The notes under the pieces: model-generated
What the model saw: the letters and a program-made list of their open reading frames with translations, nothing else
Told to the model about the DNA's origin: nothing
Databases searched by the model: none
Made by a program: the position numbers and the translations under genes
In this document: one piece after another, positions 40,111 to 43,380 of the stretch
Layout: every line of letters begins with the position of its first letter
How positions within the stretch are numbered: the first letter of the stretch is position 1
Assembly: GCA_022562795.1 (NCBI GenBank)
Contig: JADFOP010000001.1
Span: 84,691 to 128,070 of the forward strand
DNA: 43,380 bases
DNA from: Nitrospinota bacterium
GTDB taxonomy: Bacteria > JADFOP01
Reading direction: 5' to 3'

Positions 40111-41430
40111 CTAGTCGGTTGATTCGGTCAGCGCCTTGGCCCGCTTGCGAATCTCGAGGCCTCGGGCCACGGCGTTCTCGCGCTCGAAGGTCTCCCAGCG
40201 GGGGATGACGGTGATCTGGTGGGCCTCGTCGTAGAAAAAGCGCTCGTCGTCCCAGGTCGGGTCGATACCGACCTTCGTACCCGCCGGCACTTGGACGTTT
40301 TTGTCAATGATGGCCCGGCGAATCTGGCAGCCTCGGCCGATATCGACGTTATCGAAGATGACGCTCTCCTCGATCGAGGCGTAGCTGTGGACGAAGACGT
40401 TGCGGCCGAGCACGCTCCCGGTGACTCGAGAGCCCGAAAGGATGCAGCCCTCCGAGACGATGGAGTTGACAGCATGGCCGCGGCGACCTTCCTCGTCGAA
40501 GACGAACTTGGCCGGGGGATCGTTGTAGTTGGCCGTCCGAAGCGGCCATTGGCGGTTGTAGAGGTTAAAGACCGGATCAGGGGTGCAGAGGTCCATGTTG
40601 GCCTGCCAGTAGGCGAATATGGTCCCGACGTCACGCCAGTAGCCGACCTCCTCGCCCTTTATCCGTCCAGGCACCTGGTTGGACCGGAAGTCGTATGCGT
40701 AAATCGGTCGCTCGGGGTGTATCTTGGGCAGGATGGTGTTGCCAAAGTCGTGGTCGCTCTCGGGGTCCTCGGCATCAGCAGCTAGCTCATCCAGCAGTGC
40801 GCCGGTGTTGAACAGATAGTTGCCCATGGAGGAGAGAATCATCTCCGGCTGGTTTGGAATGGGGACGGCCTCCTCCGGGGATGGTTTTTCCTGGAAGCCG
40901 GTGATTCGCCAGTCCTCATCCACCTGGATGACTCCGAAGAGCGAGGACTGGTCTCGAGGCACCTGCATGGCCGCCACAGTCGCATCGGCGCCTTTGTCGC
41001 GGTGAAACTCTACCATATGGCGTACGTCAATCCGATAAATGTGGTCGGCGCCGAAGACGGCCACGAACTCGGGCTGGTGGCGTTCGATGAAGACGACGTT
41101 TTGCCAGACGGCGTCGGCCGTTCCCCGGTACCACTCCTCACCTATGCGCATCTGGGCCGGCACGGGGATGATGAAGTGGTCCTCCAGCAGGGTGCCGAAC
41201 TGCCAGCCGTCGCGCAGGTGGTTCAGCAGCGACTGGGCCTTGAATTGGGTCAGGACGTAGATGGCGGTGATGTTGGAGTTGACGAAGTTGGACAGGACGA
41301 AGTCGATGATGCGGTACTTGCCGCCGAAGGGGACGGCTGGCTTCGCCCGCTCTTTGGTTAGAGGATGAAGCCGTTCGCCCTTGCCACCGGCCATGATCAT
41401 GGCGACGATGGATGGCTGGGCCACGAGCAC
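40111..41430 (-). CDS. glgC: Glucose-1-phosphate adenylyltransferase
   Basis: Makes ADP-glucose for glycogen. The 439-aa protein has the nucleotidyltransferase start MIMAGGKGERLHPLTKERAK followed by PAVPFGGKYRIIDFVLSN. It also has the substrate motif GTADAVWQN, VFGADHIYRID, SMGNYLFNT, and a C-terminal left-handed beta-helix (SEGCILSGSRVTGSVLGRNV). The length fits proteobacterial GlgC. It is convergent with pdxA; the 101-base gap between them shows no clear terminator. Confidence 0.95.
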   Translation of the reverse strand: MLVAQPSIVAMIMAGGKGERLHPLTKERAKPAVPFGGKYRIIDFVLSNFVNSNITAIYVLTQFKAQSLLNHLRDGWQFGTLLEDHFIIPVPAQMRIGEEWYRGTADAVWQNVVFIERHQPEFVAVFGADHIYRIDVRHMVEFHRDKGADATVAAMQVPRDQSSLFGVIQVDEDWRITGFQEKPSPEEAVPIPNQPEMILSSMGNYLFNTGALLDELAADAEDPESDHDFGNTILPKIHPERPIYAYDFRSNQVPGRIKGEEVGYWRDVGTIFAYWQANMDLCTPDPVFNLYNRQWPLRTANYNDPPAKFVFDEEGRRGHAVNSIVSEGCILSGSRVTGSVLGRNVFVHSYASIEESVIFDNVDIGRGCQIRRAIIDKNVQVPAGTKVGIDPTWDDERFFYDEAHQITVIPRWETFERENAVARGLEIRKRAKALTESTD

Positions 41431-41469
41431 GCTCCTCCAGGGACGACGGGTCAGCGAGTACTGTACCCT

Positions 41470-41497
41470 ACGATATCACAGAGGAGAGATTAGTCAA
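41470..41497 (-). promoter_or_regulatory. Possible promoter of glgC
   Basis: On the minus strand TTGACT (41492-41497), 16 bases, then TATCGT (41470-41475). It lies in the 77-base gap between the P-type ATPase stop and the glgC start. Moderate match only. Confidence 0.45.
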
Positions 41498-41507
41498 GGA
41501 TCAGCCG

Positions 41508-43380
41508 CTACGTGGCTTCGAAGCGACGGAGCCTGAGGGCGTTGCTCACCACGGTGACGCTCGATAGCCCCATGGCGGCAGCGGCGAAGACGGGGTTTAG
41601 GAGCAGCCCAAAGAAGGGGTAAAGAAGCCCGGCCGCGATGGGGATGAGGGCCGTGTTGTAAGCGAACGCCCAGAATAGGTTCTGGCGGATGTTGCGCATG
41701 GTGGCCTTGGATAGCCGAACGGCGGTCGCGACCCCCCGCACGTCGCCGCTGATGAGGGTCACATCGGATGCCTCCATGGCCACGTCGGTCCCCGTGCCGA
41801 TGGCTATACCAAGGTCGGCCTGGGCGAGGGCGGGGGCGTCGTTGATGCCGTCTCCCACCATTGCGACCACCTTGCCCTGGGATTGAAGCTCGGAGATGAC
41901 GGCGGACTTCTCGTGGGGGAGAACCTCGGCGAACACCTCTTCGATGCCCGCTTGGCGAGCGATGGCCTCTGCGGTAGCGCGGTTGTCGCCAGTGAGCATG
42001 AGGACTTCGAGGCCGAGGCCGTGGAGGGCTGAGACGGCCTCGGGGGCGTGGTCCTTGAGTGTATCTGCTACTGCGATGAGCCCCGCCTGGGCTCGGTCCA
42101 TGGCTACGTACATGGGGGTCTTGCCCTCGGCCGCAAGGGAGTCGGCGCGTTTGGTGAGCCCGTCGAGAGCAATCCCCTCGGCCTCCATGAAGGCGAGGTT
42201 GCCGATCAACAGCCTCCGGCCCTCTACGTTTGCGCGCACACCGAGGCCTGAGACGGCCTCAAAGGACTCAGCCTCGATGAGCTCAAGCCCCTCTTCGTGC
42301 GCCGCCCGCACGATGGCCTCTCCGAGCGGATGCTCGCTTCCCTGCTCGGCGCTCGCCGCCAGGCGGAGCAGCTCCTCGCGGCTCGTCCCTTCGGGCGGCT
42401 CCACGTCGGTCACCGAGGGCTCGCCTACGGTAAGGGTGCCCGTCTTATCTAGGACCACGGCGTTGAGCTTGTAGGCGGTCTCCAGGGCCTCTGCGCCCCG
42501 GATTAGGATTCCGAGCTCGGCGCCCTTGCCCGTGCCCACCATAATGGAAGTCGGGGTGGCGAGCCCAAGGGCGCAGGGGCAGGCGATGATGAGGACCGCC
42601 ACGAACGTCATGAGGGCGTAGTTCAAGGCCGGCTCCGGCCCGAAGGCGTACCAGACGAGGAACGTCAAGGCGGCAAGTACAATGACCGCCTGGACGAAGT
42701 AGCCGGCCACGGTATCGACGAGCCTTTGTATGGGCGGCTTGGAGCCTTGAGCCTCCTCCACCAGCTGTACGATCTGGGCCAGCATCGTCTCACGGCCGAC
42801 TTTGGTCGCCTCGAACTGGAAGGTGCCGACCCTGTTGATGGTCGCCCCGATGACCTCGTCTCCCGGGCCCTTCTCCACGGGGATCGACTCGCCTGTCAAC
42901 ATCGACTCATCCACGGTGGACTGGCCGCTCTTAACGATCCCGTCAACGGGCACCTTCTCTCCGGGGCGGACCTCGACGATGTCGCCCGCACGGAGCTCTT
43001 CGATGGGTATGTCGACCCGCTCGCCGTCACGCACCACGCGGGCGGTCTTGGGGGCGAGGCCCATGAGCCGCTGGATGGCCTCGGAGGCCCGGCCCTTGGC
43101 CCGAACCTCCAGCCACCGGCCGATTAAGACGAGCGTGATGATGGCGGCCGCCGTATCGAAGTAGAGGTCGGGGGCGGCCCCGGTCTGGGAGAAGAAGCCG
43201 GGGGCGAGGATTGCGGCGACGCTGTAGCCATAGGCGGCCGTGGTGCCGGTGGCGATGAGGGTGTTCATATCGGCAGAGAGGTGGCGGAGCCCCTTAAACG
43301 TCCCCGCGTAGAAGGACCAGCCCGACCAGAACTGGACCGGCGTGGCCAGGGCCCAAAGGAGGATGGGATGGCCGAGCCAG
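41508..43380 (-). CDS. copA: Copper-type heavy-metal P1B ATPase (5' end beyond the window)
   Basis: An inner-membrane ATPase that exports Cu(I). The reading frame runs to the window edge; the part before the internal ATG at 43268 is clearly coding ([18 protein letters not shown] and following), so the true start and any N-terminal metal-binding domains are outside. Visible elements are the TGES actuator loop ([12 protein letters not shown]), the CPC motif in [11 protein letters not shown] near 42575, DKTGTLT near 42440, [25 protein letters not shown] and the last helices with YN and [18 protein letters not shown] with YN and MxxSS is the copper-type (P1B-1) set. Confidence 0.94.
   Translation of the reverse strand, partial: WLGHPILLWALATPVQFWSGWSFYAGTFKGLRHLSADMNTLIATGTTAAYGYSVAAILAPGFFSQTGAAPDLYFDTAAAIITLVLIGRWLEVRAKGRASEAIQRLMGLAPKTARVVRDGERVDIPIEELRAGDIVEVRPGEKVPVDGIVKSGQSTVDESMLTGESIPVEKGPGDEVIGATINRVGTFQFEATKVGRETMLAQIVQLVEEAQGSKPPIQRLVDTVAGYFVQAVIVLAALTFLVWYAFGPEPALNYALMTFVAVLIIACPCALGLATPTSIMVGTGKGAELGILIRGAEALETAYKLNAVVLDKTGTLTVGEPSVTDVEPPEGTSREELLRLAASAEQGSEHPLGEAIVRAAHEEGLELIEAESFEAVSGLGVRANVEGRRLLIGNLAFMEAEGIALDGLTKRADSLAAEGKTPMYVAMDRAQAGLIAVADTLKDHAPEAVSALHGLGLEVLMLTGDNRATAEAIARQAGIEEVFAEVLPHEKSAVISELQSQGKVVAMVGDGINDAPALAQADLGIAIGTGTDVAMEASDVTLISGDVRGVATAVRLSKATMRNIRQNLFWAFAYNTALIPIAAGLLYPFFGLLLNPVFAAAAMGLSSVTVVSNALRLRRFEAT

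Overview
The window is a gene-dense, GC-rich bacterial chromosome segment. It is dominated by the main transcription/translation supercluster, read on the minus strand (right to left). The gene content and order suggest a Gram-negative lineage near the former Deltaproteobacteria, or a related phylum such as Nitrospinota, Tectomicrobia or NC10. The evidence is the thrU-tyrU-glyT-thrT-tuf style tRNA/EF-Tu operon, two tuf genes, proteobacterial-sized RpoB and RpoC, and the block carD - PIN/TRAM - ispD - ispF - cysS - rlmB. The 61-aa zinc-type S14, the zinc-type L33 and a TIGR04073-like exported protein fit the same picture. The exact lineage cannot be fixed from the sequence alone.

Layout. Positions 1-13320 hold, in transcription order, rpsL, rpsG, fusA, tuf (copy 1), the S10 genes (rpsJ to rpsQ) and the spc genes (rplN to rplO, cut by the window edge). 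A good sigma70-like promoter precedes rpsL in the rpoC-rpsL gap. Positions 13467-25058 hold secE, nusG, rplK, rplA, rplJ, rplL, rpoB and rpoC. Upstream of these, at 25109-27226, lie four tRNA genes (Thr-TGT, Tyr-GTA, Gly-TCC, Thr-GGT), tuf (copy 2), rpmG and tRNA-Trp. They are preceded by a strong TTGACA-17-TATGGT promoter. Positions 27281-33806 hold rlmB, cysS, ispF, ispD, a PIN/TRAM membrane protein, carD (with its own near-consensus promoter) and radA. Positions 33924-36150 hold an aldehyde dehydrogenase and a beta-carbonic anhydrase. A divergent promoter region then separates these from plus-strand genes: a transketolase split into two overlapping genes, a small exported TIGR04073-like protein closed by a strong terminator, and pdxA. 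The right end returns to the minus strand with glgC and a 5'-truncated copper-type P-type ATPase.

Functionally, most of the window builds the ribosome, RNA polymerase core and elongation factors. The rest covers isoprenoid precursor synthesis (IspD, IspF), cysteinyl-tRNA synthesis, rRNA methylation, recombination (RadA), pentose phosphate and pyridoxal phosphate metabolism, glycogen synthesis and copper export.

I found no clear new multi-gene system, CRISPR array, phage or insertion sequence. The most unusual signals are within the housekeeping genes. RpoB carries an inserted zinc-ribbon-like motif with the same cysteine spacing as the RpoC zinc finger. L3 and NusG carry long acidic N-terminal extensions built from in-frame tandem repeats, and L3 also has a possible internal start that would give the normal-length protein. 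The two tuf copies are a mosaic, almost identical over the GTPase-domain end and diverged over the rest.
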